From Liolophura sinensis (Eukaryota; Mollusca; Polyplacophora; Chitonida; Chitonidae), in contig NC_088297.1 of the NCBI RefSeq assembly GCF_032854445.1, positions 21,773,127 to 21,837,126 of the forward strand: a stretch of DNA of 64,000 nt, read 5' to 3'. Position numbers and translations under genes: made by a program. Below the pieces are notes generated by a model. It had not been told where the DNA came from. It worked only from the letters and a program-made list of their open reading frames with translations, and searched no databases. Each line of letters opens with the position of its first letter. Position 1 is the stretch's first letter. Shown piece after piece: positions 25,319 through 36,803 of the stretch.

Positions 25319-25462
25319 GGTGCACAGTGCCTCAGACGGTGCACACTGCCTCAGACAGTGCACTGTGCCTCAGAGGGTGCACACTGCCATAGACGGTGCA
25401 CACTGCCTCAGACACTGCACAGTGCCTCAGACGGTGCACAGTGCCTCAGACGGTGCACAGTG
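25319..25462. repeat. 19-20 bp minisatellite with GTGCAC palindrome
   Basis: About seven tandem units of the form GACGGTGCACACTGCCTCA or GACGGTGCACAGTGCCTCA. The self-complementary GTGCAC or TGCAC core recurs in each unit. Lies in the putative first intron or upstream region of the HEBP2-like gene. Confidence 0.9.
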
Positions 25463-26146
25463 CCAAGTTTCTGTCATGTTAGGTGATAAGTTACATGTTG
25501 ATAAAATGTACATTGTCAATGGGATGTAAAAAATATTTGTGACAGTAATTTTATGGCATGAAGTGAAGACTTAATACTGTGTGGGTATAACATTTCTGTG
25601 ACAGAAGTACTTCTTGTTTCTCTTAGTATAATGACTTGTTTGTTGGTAATTTAAATGTAATATGTATATTGTGCTCTTTTTGATATTCTTAGAACTTAGG
25701 GGATTTCATCGTATCAGTGCTATCATCACAATAACTGCTTTTTACATGTATTTGATTTGGAAGGATATAGGCTATATTAGTTTCTTCTCGAAAGTGAAGA
25801 GTGCCATTATATTTAGACAAAATGGCGGGTGATATTTGGCTGCTACTGAAGTATGCTATTTAAGTTATCTAATTGTACCAGACGGAAAACCCTGGTATAT
25901 ACTGCACGATCACTCTGATTTCCTCTGCCAATTAAGTTGAACACTTAAGACTTTATTTATAATTTATCAACTTGAGGTACATATTAGAAATTTGTTATGG
26001 CATGCACCTGCGAGGAAATGCATGCTCTTTTAAATGGTATTTATTTGAGATTTAAATTTTCTCATCCTTTGAAAAGACAGGAATGAATATGTGTAACTGA
26101 TGGAAGCAAGCATGTTAATTCTATCTTCACAGTTGCGGCAACGAAA

Positions 26147-29100
26147 ATGAATTTCCTGAAGACAGCTGGTACTGTGGTCAAGTCTACATTCACATCATCT
26201 GGCCTGGAGAAACCAGAATACGAGGTTGTAGCAAAGCATGATGTAAGTCCTGCATGGCGATGTATCGTTTTTGTGTTTGCATGCAGGTAGCAATAAGCCA
26301 AATGAGGGTCACAGTCTCTCATGTTAAAGATTGCACTTTGAAAGGGAGAAAATCAGTCTTTGTGGGTGTTCCCAGCTGACAACTTTTCCTCTGTACTAAA
26401 GATTTTCAAGCCATCAATAAAAAATTCCTCGTTGGGCGTAACCCAGCAGTATAGCAAAAATTGATATGGTCAGTAAGGAATATTCTTTTGGCTGATGAAA
26501 AAGATGAGAATTTTAAAGTAGTTATGAGAAATAAAGCATTGTCTCAATAAAAACTTTAGAGAAGGACCCTCTGTGTATAGGGGGATGAGTCAGATTGTGT
26601 CCAACAGACATATTTGTAATAGTGGTTCCATTGTTTGGCTGGGTTTGTGCTGCTGATCAAACAATAAAACCAGGACCGTAAGTTACTACTTCCCCCTGTC
26701 TGACCCATATTTATTACCACTTCTCAATGAGAAAGTGTTTTGGATGTAACAACCATTTCAGCTTGATGCTCAGATGTAGACTACATGTACATGGATCTGA
26801 CTCGTAAGCTTGATGCTTTTTGAAAATGCTGAGGGCCGAGAGAATTGACCTGTGCATGTTAACCCTGTCTCAGTCGGCTAATGCTTATGGAAGTAGAATT
26901 GTGATATCATGGGGTTACTTGAGCAGTAATAACCACCCTCTAACTGACCTCAGACAGTTTCAGACTTCGATTAATTTTCCATTTACCAGTACTTACATAT
27001 GCTACAGCTAGTATCTTCTGCTACTGATTGAGCAGTCTGTCTGTAGCATCATCGAGGTGGGAATCTTTTATACCTGCATGGTGATATCATGACAGAACAG
27101 GTGTTAGCAGAGTAGGAATGGCCTTTCTCTAACTGCATGACCTCACACCTCAGTTTTTTTTCATTTACCAGTACATGTACTTACATATGCCACAGCTAGC
27201 TTGATCGAGCGGTCTGTCTGCAATGTGTAGTCAGAAATCTCTTCTACCTGCGGGTCAACTTGTGACTTGTTTAAAACTTTAGAATTGTTTTAATATAGGT
27301 AGGAGTCTGATGTCTACTGAAGGCTATGATTTGTGCAATTCTTGGTGACTACAGAAGATTTAATTTAATACAGCGTTTTGGGGTTTTATTTGGAAGGAAG
27401 GAAGGAAGGATGATATCCTACTGGAAAAATGCACATCTCAGTACCAAAAGTAATATTTTATTGACTAGGTTTGTCAGTAAAAATGGACTTTTGGAGCAAA
27501 ATTTTAATTCAGATACATCTGTTTTCAATTTTGAGTCATACGTGTATCAAATTAGAATAATGTTGATGGCATGTTTAATGTTTTTCATGTTTTCATTTTG
27601 AAGGGCTATGAGGAAAGGCATTATGCAGCCAGCAAATGGGTCAGTACCAAAAGCAAAGGCATGAAATTAGAAGATGCCTCTAGGAAGTCATTTTTCAAAC
27701 TATTTGATTACATTCAGGGTAAAAATGCAAAAGGTAAGTGTGGTTGCAGGTGTACATATGTAACTGTATGTGACAAGTAGAGCTATGAAAAGCTGCAATC
27801 ATTGCTTCAGAAAAAATGAAACACATATCTTGAGACTCATGGTACTGTTTGACTTTCCATTCTACTAACTGATTTGCAGTGTGATATTTTAGCCTGAAAC
27901 ATGGTTTGTAACAAACTATACATTTGAGTTTTGTCGGTGTATCGAAATGACACTTTGCTTAGTACAATGCAATTTTCATTTTCATACTTAAAGGTCTTTG
28001 CCCTAGCCACTTGCTAGACAAATGTTTTATTGCCTTCCACAGGTTTAGAGGTAAACTGGAAAGGTTTTTGATCTGAAACTGAGAACTTGGGGCTTTTGTA
28101 TGGCTAGATAAAGCTAAAAAATCTGGACAGTATATAAATCGCTCTATATGAAATGGCTTGTTCCTCTTTGACGGCAGAATTTTGTGACGTCAAATTTTTG
28201 ATATTATTTTATAATAGCTCAAATAATTACCTTTCACAAAATACCAGCCTCATTTGTGCAAGTGTTCAAATTCAATATTGGTAAGCAAGTTCCAAAAATT
28301 TATATTAAATAAATTTATATTAGATTAAAACTTTTTTTTAACTGTAGAATCATGTTAAACCTATAAATAATACAGCTACTTGTGTGATATTTACTAAAAG
28401 ACAATTATTTGTGCTATTCTTGGTAAATCCAGATAATTCGATTTGATTAGCAAATATGGATTTTATTGACAAAAACAAATCTGCCAACCCTCTTCAATAC
28501 AAGGTTGACCCCTTGTCAAGTGAAAGGTAGTACATGCAGTTTTTATAGGCATTTCCATATAGGGGCGTCTGTGTTTGTTTTTTTTGCAGAGCAAAAAATT
28601 GACATGACTGCGCCTGTTGCCACGTTGATAGAGCCAGGCGCCGGTCCAAACTGTGAGAGCACGTTTACAATGTCATTCTTCGTTCCACCGTCCAACAGCA
28701 CAGACACGCCTGAACCTACGAACCCTGACCTTTTTCTGCAGACCTGGCCTGCTCAGACATTCTTTGTCAGGTAATTCAGTGGTGATTTCTTCATCACTTT
28801 TTCTTTATTCTGTAGCCAGTATCATACCCTGAACGTCCGCGTTCAGTATCAGTGAAAGCAATATTAATGTTGATGTTAAGGATGGTATCTTAAAAAGTGC
28901 TGCATGTATTAAGATCAGATTTTGTCATACATATGAATTTGTACATGTTATTTTTTTGTAGACAATTTGGTGGGTTCACAAGTGATGAAAAATGGTTGGA
29001 GCATGCGAAGTCTCTCGGGGAATGTCTGACTGGCAAGGAAAAATTCCATGAACAATTCTACTACACGGCCGGTTACGACAGTCCGTTCAAACTGTTTGGC

Positions 29101-29154
29101 AGGACAAACGAGGTTTGGTTTCTAAAGAAGGAAGAAGAACAAGCTAAAGAATAG
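26147..29154 (+). CDS. HEBP2: SOUL-family heme-binding protein 2-like, complete, 4 exons
   Basis: SOUL-family protein. Members bind haem or tetrapyrrole in the cytosol or mitochondria, and HEBP2 has been tied to mitochondrial permeability. Exons: 26147-26242, 27604-27733, 28590-28770, 28962-29154. GT-AG sites are consistent and the product is 199 aa (vertebrate HEBP2 is about 205). Diagnostic motifs in order: GYEERHYAASKWVST, FDYIQGKNAK, KIDMTAPVATLIEPG, FFVPPSN, QFGGFTSDEKW, FYYTAGYDSPFKLFGRTNEV, then a charged C-terminus. The acceptor lies 14 bases before the ATG and the intervening codons are open. A longer isoform from the upstream exon at 24614 is therefore possible. The gene is divergent from the SNX19-like gene. 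HEBP1 is less likely, given the MTAPV and YYTAGY pattern and length. Confidence 0.92.
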
Positions 29155-31020
29155 TCACCGTTACATATACTTTTGTAGTCCCTCTAATTGTTCAGGCTTG
29201 GAAACAGTAATCTCGGGTAATCTTGTCCATCTGGCAGTCATCAAAAATATGTTCATTAGGGATAACTTGGCTGACCATTCAAAAATAGGACCCGAGTCTA
29301 AACTGTGGGTTTTCGATAGATTTTCTTTGTTTTTTTTTAAATTTTCATTCAATGTCAGTTTCTGTAAAATCTCTATCGTTTTCACAATTGGATAATAAAA
29401 AACTAAACTACTCTATTCTGATAGGGTTGGGTTAGCCCCATCACAGAATTATACAAGGATGGCCTAAGCTTAGATACTGAGTCACTATGGGAGACAGAAA
29501 GTCTTTCATGTACATATACTTTAATTTGTTTTCTCACCACAAAGTCCATAATTATGCCATAGTGGCATTTTCCATATACCACAAAGCTAGTTGAAGTCTT
29601 CTTGCTGGAAGTTACTTTGGCTTGTTACCTTCATCTTGTTTTTTGTTACAAGTTTTTTGTTTTGCCATTGAACAAACTTTATTTTGTTCAAATTACAATA
29701 CTTAACATGAACACTTCTTTTGGTGTTGTGTTTGGTTGTGACGCTTATCTTCATCATGTTAAATATATTCTGTGACTCCTGTTATTGTTATTGTTTTTTT
29801 AGGCCTTTCGTTAAGAATTATTAGAATTTACTGTATAACCTTGATTGCAATAAAGCAGGCCTAGTGTGAGCTTGGTGTCATTTGGTTGTGTTTAGTAATT
29901 AACACATCAATATTTGTTGCTTTGGTCATTATGTACTCAAACACACTGAAAACGCATAACTGACAAATAGCCATTGGAACTAAGAGGTGTTTATTGTTAA
30001 AGGCAAACAGGAGTATAAATCCACAAACCACAGAAGCATATTGCACTGGCCAGAAAATGTACCACTCTCAGATGTTATGTTTGTCTCAGTACTTCTTTTC
30101 CCTCAGTTATATAAAAATGTCACTATCTTTTTGAGACATTTCTTTTACAAAACAAAAAGAATGTTATTCTATGGAGGTTTATGGAAATCTGTTATTGTTT
30201 TACAGTGTTGTCTCTGAATAGTGTTCACTTATGTGTCATAAATGTACTGTAGTTTGGCTAGGTGCACAGGGTTAACAAGAAACTGATGTGAAGTGGACTG
30301 AAAAATTTGCTCTAGAGCCAGGTGATGTATTTCATAAAGGTAATTCTAAACCGAAACTACCTGTACATAGATAGAATGGTATTATTATGTTGAGTTAAAT
30401 AATTACTGTTTGTACATATATTTACCTGCTGAAGGTTTCTTATTTGATATTTACCTGATGCCAGGTATGAACTCCTTTGAGTTAATTACATGTACTTCTA
30501 TAAATCCAACACCTGTACTGTTATTGCTGCTTTAAACATGTGCAAATGGGAATGCATGGGTACTCAGAAGTTTACTCTTGTTAAGACATTCATCAGGTGA
30601 TATTCTCATGTTAGTTTGTAATTTTTTGTTTTTGTGTCATTTATACAGTTCAGGGTAATTATTACGCTGTTTAATGCATGTGCCTGTACCTGCGTATACC
30701 ACTTAACATTTGAGGTCTACATGTATACATATTGAATACAAACATTTCTTTTATATGTATTTTGGTGTTTCACAAGATATTTATTTACATTTTCCTACAT
30801 AAACTAATTACTCCGCTGACATTGAATTTGACTCTGTGTTATTTACTCAAGGTGAACAGCAACGCTTGTGTTATCGGGCGTAACATTTAACTGTTTAAGT
30901 TCCTCAGACGAACAGTGAATTTTCTGGTTCAAAGCTTCTACAGGTTTCTGAGCCTGATGGCTATGTGCTCAACAGAGTTTGGGCTATGTAGGCCATTTTG
31001 GACTGGTCTGACAAAACATT
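29155..31020. other. HEBP2-like 3' flank and intergenic DNA, no gene
   Basis: No recognised exon on either strand. A candidate poly(A) signal for the HEBP2-like transcript is annotated separately at 29849. The remainder is AT-rich single-copy-looking sequence. Confidence 0.45.
29849..29854 (+). terminator. candidate poly(A) signal for the HEBP2-like gene
   Basis: AATAAA about 0.7 kb past the stop codon, followed by a GT-rich stretch (GTGTGAGCTTGGTGTC...TTGGTTGTGTTT), the usual downstream element. An earlier ATAATAAAA at about 29392 is an alternative. Confidence 0.4.
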
Positions 31021-31024
31021 TGTT

Positions 31025-31520
31025 GGAGATCACTTGCCCTCTACCAAATATGACAAGCACAATGAGATCACTTTTGTTTCCATGGGGATCACTTGCTGCC
31101 CACCATATATGGCCAGCACACTGAGATCATTTTTGTTACGAGATCACTTCCTTACTACCAAATACGACAAGCACAGTGAGGTAACTTTTGTTAAGAGATC
31201 ACTTGCAGCCCATCAAATATGGGCAGCACATTGAGATCACTTTTGTTAAGAGATCACCTGCTTACCACCAAATATCACAAGCACAATGAGGTCACTTTTG
31301 TTGTCATGGGGATCACTTGCCGCCCACCAAATATGAGCAGCACATTAAGATCACCTTTGTTAAGAGATCACTTGCTTACCACCAAATATCACAAGCACAA
31401 TGAGGTCACTTTTGTTGTCATGGGGATCACTTGCCGCCCACCAAATATGGGCAGCACATTAAGATCACCTTTGTTAAGAGATCACTTGCTTACCACCAAA
31501 TATCACAAGCACACTATGGC
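31025..31520. repeat. 114-bp higher-order tandem repeat
   Basis: Two related half-units alternate. One contains GATCACTTGCCGCCCACCAA and the other GATCACTTGCTTACCACCAA. The later copies repeat exactly every 114 bp (for example GATCACTTGCCGCC at 31311 and 31425). The first copies are more diverged. 114 is divisible by three, which keeps a spurious 149-codon frame open. Confidence 0.88.
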
Positions 31521-32179
31521 CACTCTTTGGGTGAGAATTTGCGTGGCATGTGCTGGTCAGTTTGGTCATGGAGGTAGAATGGAAGGAGGCATAACCATGA
31601 GGGTTCGCAGTGGTCAATGTATGTTACCGACAGCGCGGGGTCCGCTCTCTGTTGTGACAGGAGATTAGAGCTGTCTGGCTTGGCCAGGCCTTGGCGCAAG
31701 TCTTCTCAAGAAGCTGTCGCAGGCGAACAGCCAGGACACGTGTTTTAAAGAAGACATAAGTCAAGCCCGCGGGCATTTGCCGACAACGCCTGTAAGTTGG
31801 TGTCCTTCTGTTTGTGGTTTTGGTCAAAATTAAGATAAATAAATGTTTTGAACACTGAAGCCTTTGTGTATTGGCGAATAAGCAGACCAACAAGACAAAG
31901 AAAGACTGGCTGGCGTCTTGATTTTGGAATCGCACAAACAAAGCAAAAGATAAACGTACATGTGTAATATTAAAGTTTCTGTGAAAATCATGAGAGTTGT
32001 TCATGGTTCTTGAATTAGCGTCCTGTATGCCCTCTATGCAATAAGAAACAAAATCTTCAGGACTTTTTACATGTTTGTTTGTGGTTGATGCATTCCTACC
32101 GGTTTATCTAATTCGGTTTGGAACAAACTCGAGATACAGGTCATTATTTTATTTATTGTGATCCATTATACCAAGTTTT

Positions 32180-33128
32180 GTATTAAACACTGAGATAAAT
32201 GGACATCGATCGCTATCTGTACCTCTATATGGCTATATTGCCATTGATATCTGTGGACCTCTACCAACTGATGAAACGTTGGTTGTAGTGGTTGACTATC
32301 ACTCACGTTATGTTGAAATAGGAATTACAAAGTCCAACACAAGCTCCAAGATCGTGGGGTATTTGAAGACGCTTTTTGCTGCACATAGACTTCGAAAATC
32401 TTGACCTCAGATAACGGCCAACAATTCATTTCAGATGAATTCAGAACTTTCATGAGAATGGTATTAAACACATGCCTTCTGCCAATGGAGAGGTAAAAAG
32501 GTTCAATAGAAATCTCAAAGCTGCTCTGAAGAAAGCCCGAAATGAAAACAATCCGTGGCAAGACTTCTTGCTAGAGTACCTGTTTCCCTACCGAAACACC
32601 CCGCATTCTGCGACAGGTTTTGCCCCTTCATTGCTCTTGTTCAACAGCGTTGTTCGCGATGATCTGCCTTCAATGGAAGACAATGACAAAACCCGAAACC
32701 CGTCGAAAGCAAAACTAGCAAAGATACGCAAACGCGATGGTGAATATAAACGCAAATCCAAAGAATACACCGATCAGAAACGTCGTGCTGCCAAGTGCAA
32801 AATCAAGATAGGTGACAAAGTACTAGTGCGACAGCCGAAGCATAGCATGCTATCGCCTCACTTTGATCCGGAACCGTTCAAAGTAATTCATATCTCAGGT
32901 AGCCAGTTGATTCTCCTTTCTGACAACAACAAAGTACTCCGGCGAAATTCAAGTAAAGTTTGCAAATTCACTGGCCAAGTAAAAGGCAACCCGATCGCAT
33001 GCGATGAGTTAGACGACTTCTCTGAAACGCAAGTACCCGATATCGTTACTGACCAAGCAGTTGTTCTTCAACGCCCGATAAGACAACGCAAGCAACCAAA
33101 TCGTTTCAGAGATTTCCACATGTACTAA
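32180..33128 (+). pseudogene. Ty3/gypsy-type retrotransposon integrase remnant, broken
   Basis: The 3' end of a pol-type ORF. An integrase core signature (IDICGPLP, first catalytic Asp codon at 32246) runs to a stop at 32402-32404. The next Asp (TSDNG, codon at 32410) is in a different frame. The catalytic Glu (ANGEV, codon at 32490) is in a third frame, and residues usual before it are missing. The final frame, 32472-33128 (218 codons), is open and carries YRNTPHSATGFAP, IGDKVLVRQPK and a basic tail. No reverse transcriptase or LTRs were identified. It is an old, 5'-truncated, frameshifted copy and cannot encode an active enzyme. Confidence 0.8.
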
Positions 33129-35036
33129 AGTGTACAAAATCAATTTGATGGTAACCTTTTAAGCAGACGCATTCAATGGTTTACGCATGATTAATGATTT
33201 CTTACACATGTATTTCAATTTTATTATACTAAAATGTTTTGTTGAATTTCATTCAAATATTAATTGTGTTTTATTGAGCTAAGAAATATCTTTATTCCAG
33301 TTTTCAAATATCAGATAGATATTGTAACATGTAATTAATTTGATTTTATTCTATTACTTTGAATAATTTGATTTCCGCAATATTAAATACTCAACTCCTG
33401 TTTTATAAACTAAATCAGAGATGATTTCAAAATCTAAAGAGGAGGACGGATGTTTGCATATTATATTGTGTACTTAAACCACTTACTATGTACTAAATGC
33501 TCATTACGCAAGAGATATCACGTGACAGATTTGTTTGACGTCACCTGTTCCCTTTTGTCTTGGAGAGTATACAGATGAATAAAGATGGACACAGACCCCC
33601 ATTACAACTTCCGTTTTTCAGTAGGGACGATTGTAGTTCTGTAAATTTTAGGGTATAAAGTCTTTTTTTGCTCCCAGGCGTCCATTTTGGTGCACAGGTG
33701 CATGCTTGGTATAAAAATGCTGGAAACTGTCTAAACTTTGAGGAGGTATGAGCTTTATTGATGAAAGTTTGAAATTCTGGGCGAGAGGACACAAGGTGTG
33801 AGGTAGTGATGAGGCTGCGAGTGACGTCCCCTTGGCGTTGCTAGGCACGCCTCCCAGCTGCCGGCATGGAAAGGTCCAGATTTTGACGGTCAACCTATGT
33901 CAAGATTTTTATGGCTTCTTTCTCACAGGCTGGGCCAGGTATGCACCAAAGCTTAATGGCCACGGAATGTTTGGGACTGAGCTACAGCGCTAGACGTTAA
34001 CATTGTCGCTTATGGAAAATTAATGGGGGTCCGAGGCCAGATGGCAGTCTGAATGAGACGCTACCTTCATATCGACCATCATCGGAGGTCGGATATATAA
34101 CACCTTGTTGGCTGGATTTTTCCGCATAGCATCCCTTTCACCACAAATACGACAGTATTCGGACAGCTTTTCTGCGTGAATATCCATTCTCGATGGTCTC
34201 GATCAGCCATGCTCTGCCTAAAAAAATCTGAGACTAAATAATTCGAATTTTTCATTATGCATTTATACGAGGAGGTCATTTGTCCACAGGGAAATGAAAG
34301 CAAATATTTTGCTATTGTATATATATCTAAACTATACTATGTATAAACGGCATTACACAATATGTTAGCCTGTAGGCTTAATTGCTCTGTGTATTCATGT
34401 CGGATAGTCACGAACTCAGAATTCGCGCTTCCGACTCACGAATAACGTGGTATGTATACACTTTTCATTTTGACCTTTTGGTTGGCGTAATCCTTTTTTA
34501 TGAAAGCTGATCGGAAAGTATATTAGTACTCTGTAAACGACAGGCAGTATCCTGATTTTAGTTTTTCTACTGTTAATCAAATGGGCCTTTTTTGGACTTT
34601 TTATCACTTAATTTCACTGAAAATATGCTTCGGACCTCCATTTTACTTAAGGAATATAATAACTCCATATGTTATCTACGTTCACACGAAATTTTATTTT
34701 TCTCAATTCATGGGAAAGGGCGATTTATATGCCCTTTGTGGAAGGCTCCTTTTCTGGGCCAGTTCAGTTGATCGCCGGTATCGTACAATGCACATCAAAG
34801 TGGGACAGAACTGCATGAAGCCTTTTCGTACCTCAACAGACCAGCATGCGGCTGGCAGGTCAGTTAACCGTAACGAGGCCCAGAAGTGCCTCCTTGTCTT
34901 CTAGCTCCATGGTTTGGTTAACTGTGGACGGTCCGAATTAAGTGTCTTCCACCCGTGAAACTGTAAAAAGTGAAACCTGCAATCATTAAATGGACTTGGA
35001 GTGGGCTGTGGTGGAATGATCAAGGCGGTAACCTTT
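33129..35036. other. intergenic, no gene recognised
   Basis: Contains only short ORFs without recognisable domains. The longest, 107 codons at 34581-34904, shows no motif I know. No tandem array or clear transposon end was seen. Confidence 0.4.
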
Positions 35037-35505
35037 CACTCAGAGAATAGTTTGGGTTAACTGACTAAAAAATCTGATTAATTCAATGGAACTAATTCGA
35101 CTCAGAAAACTGAGTCATATGACCATGTTAGCTAAGCCATGGACGACTCCTTTGAGTCTTCCGACAAATCAAATGAGTCAAAATATAACCAGATGAGTGT
35201 CTTGACTCATTTATGATTGATTTACTCATTTATTTGATTGGTTTTTCACGCCGTATTTAAGAATATTTCACTTATACGACGACGGCCAGCATTATAGTGG
35301 GAGGAACCGGGCAGAGCCCGGGGAAAACCCATGACCATGCGCAGGTTGCTGGCAGACCTTTCCACGTACATGTACGGCCGGAGGGGAAACCAGCATGAGC
35401 TGGACTTGGCTGATCAGATGATATGTCTCAGTTTTCTGAGTCAAATTAGCTCCATGAAATCACTCAGATTTTCGAGTCAGTGGACCCAAACTTTTCTCTC
35501 AGTGA
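35037..35505. mobile_element. MITE-like element with about 88-bp inverted ends, SINE-interrupted
   Basis: The left arm 35037-35122 (with GACTCAGAAAACTGAGTC near its inner end) is matched in reverse complement by 35419-35505 at roughly 80% identity. Both arms carry an outer AGTTTGGGT and an inner CTCAGAAAACTGAG hairpin. A SINE occupies 35228-35410 between the arms. Confidence 0.7.
35228..35410 (-). mobile_element. tRNA-derived SINE (GGCCTCCGTGGCTCAG family), 5'-truncated, nested
   Basis: The plus strand shows the reversed tail ATTTATTTGATTGGTTTTTC and the body words GACGGCCAGCATTATAGTGG and CATGACCATGCGCAGGTTGC. It stops after GAGCTGGACTTGG. The tRNA-like head present in other copies is missing. 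Confidence 0.75.
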
Positions 35506-36803
35506 ATTCAATGGATGGGTTTCTCCACTATCATCATGGTGGCGATTAGTGGTCGACAGTGGAGATACGGTTTCCTGGGTTAAAATCTTGCAGCCTTTGT
35601 CACGCTTGAATAAACGTACCATCACCCAAAATTCAGCGCAGGCAAGGCATAACCTAAACTTGCCTATCTCTCACACCAGCCAATCAGAACTGAGAACTAT
35701 CCCTTAGTTGCGTAATCTTGCATGGAGTCTTGCACACCACATGTATCATGCGGGAGTAACTCAACCAATGGCTAGTAATTAATTTAATAGTTAATCTCGG
35801 CACTTCGGTCTTTCATCGTATATCATCTAAAAAATCTTGAGTATGGCCTATTAACAACAACGAAATAAATTTAAAAAAAAAAAAGTCATTCGCGCAATCT
35901 TATTGTTCGCTGATTAAATTTGCTAAAGCTGGGTGGTTTACCACTGTCATTCTGGTTTCTTCCATTTATGCAACTCCTGGCCGCTATTGTATCAGTGAAA
36001 AAATTTTGAGCATGGCAATCAAATGCATTTCCAATAAGAGTTTTAAGAGTTTCCCTGATTCACAAAAAGGATCTTGGCGGTTACAGCATCGCCAGTAAGG
36101 CAACAAAATAAGCAAATATATTCCGGTGTGAACTTAGTGTGTGCTATAGCAACATACCCTAAATGACCGTAAATTTCGTCCATGATTAACCTGCCCATTG
36201 TTCCTGATTGTAAAAGTTATACTGATTTTAGAAAGGTGTTTTGAGGTTTGAGGTATCCTGGGATGATATTCTGCTAGAAAATTGTAAGTTTCAGCACCAA
36301 AAATGATGTTTTGTGACATTACCTTGCCTTTTTGAGAGCGAAATTTTAGGCTATTTTTGGTATGTCTACCATCCACCACCTCTTCTAAATTCACAAGCGG
36401 GAGTTGAAGCTGTAAATTTGGTACAATATTTAGACACTCAAAGGTGGAAGCTGATGGTCTGATGCCATTTCAACATAGTTTGTAGACAAGAGTAGCACCC
36501 CTTCAATCAGGGCTCTTCAATGTTAAAGGTAATCTTGTATTACACTCACAGCCATTACACCTGACAGCAGACGCATGTGTTTTATACTTACGGGGTGAAA
36601 GTCCACAGATTTTGTCTGTTTGTACTGCTAAAACTCGCAACTGACAGCTTCTCAGGCTCTGTAAATCTGAGCAAAGACGTCTGTTGCGTCGATCTAGATA
36701 GGTTGTCAATTAAGCTAGCGTTTATTATTTTTTTTAAGAGGAAATTTAATCCGCTGTTCGCAGATTGATTCAATAACAGAATAAAGAGCCTCAGTCAATC
36801 ATC
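35506..36803. other. upstream of the SDR gene: dispersed repeat fragments, no gene
   Basis: 35915-36015 carries the inverted SINE-like block (TTGCTAAAGCTGGGTGGTTT...TATCAGTGAAAAAATTTTGAG). 36190-36320 resembles 52310-52400 (AAAAGGTGTTYGGAGGTTTG type). No exon is recognised before the SDR start codon. The proximal promoter is not obvious. Confidence 0.45.

Noticed and set aside
31219-31668. 149-codon plus ORF
   Set aside because: It follows the 114-bp higher-order repeat frame and is not a gene.
34581-34904. 107-codon plus ORF
   Set aside because: No recognisable domain, no convincing splice context and ordinary composition for non-coding DNA. Not annotated as a gene.
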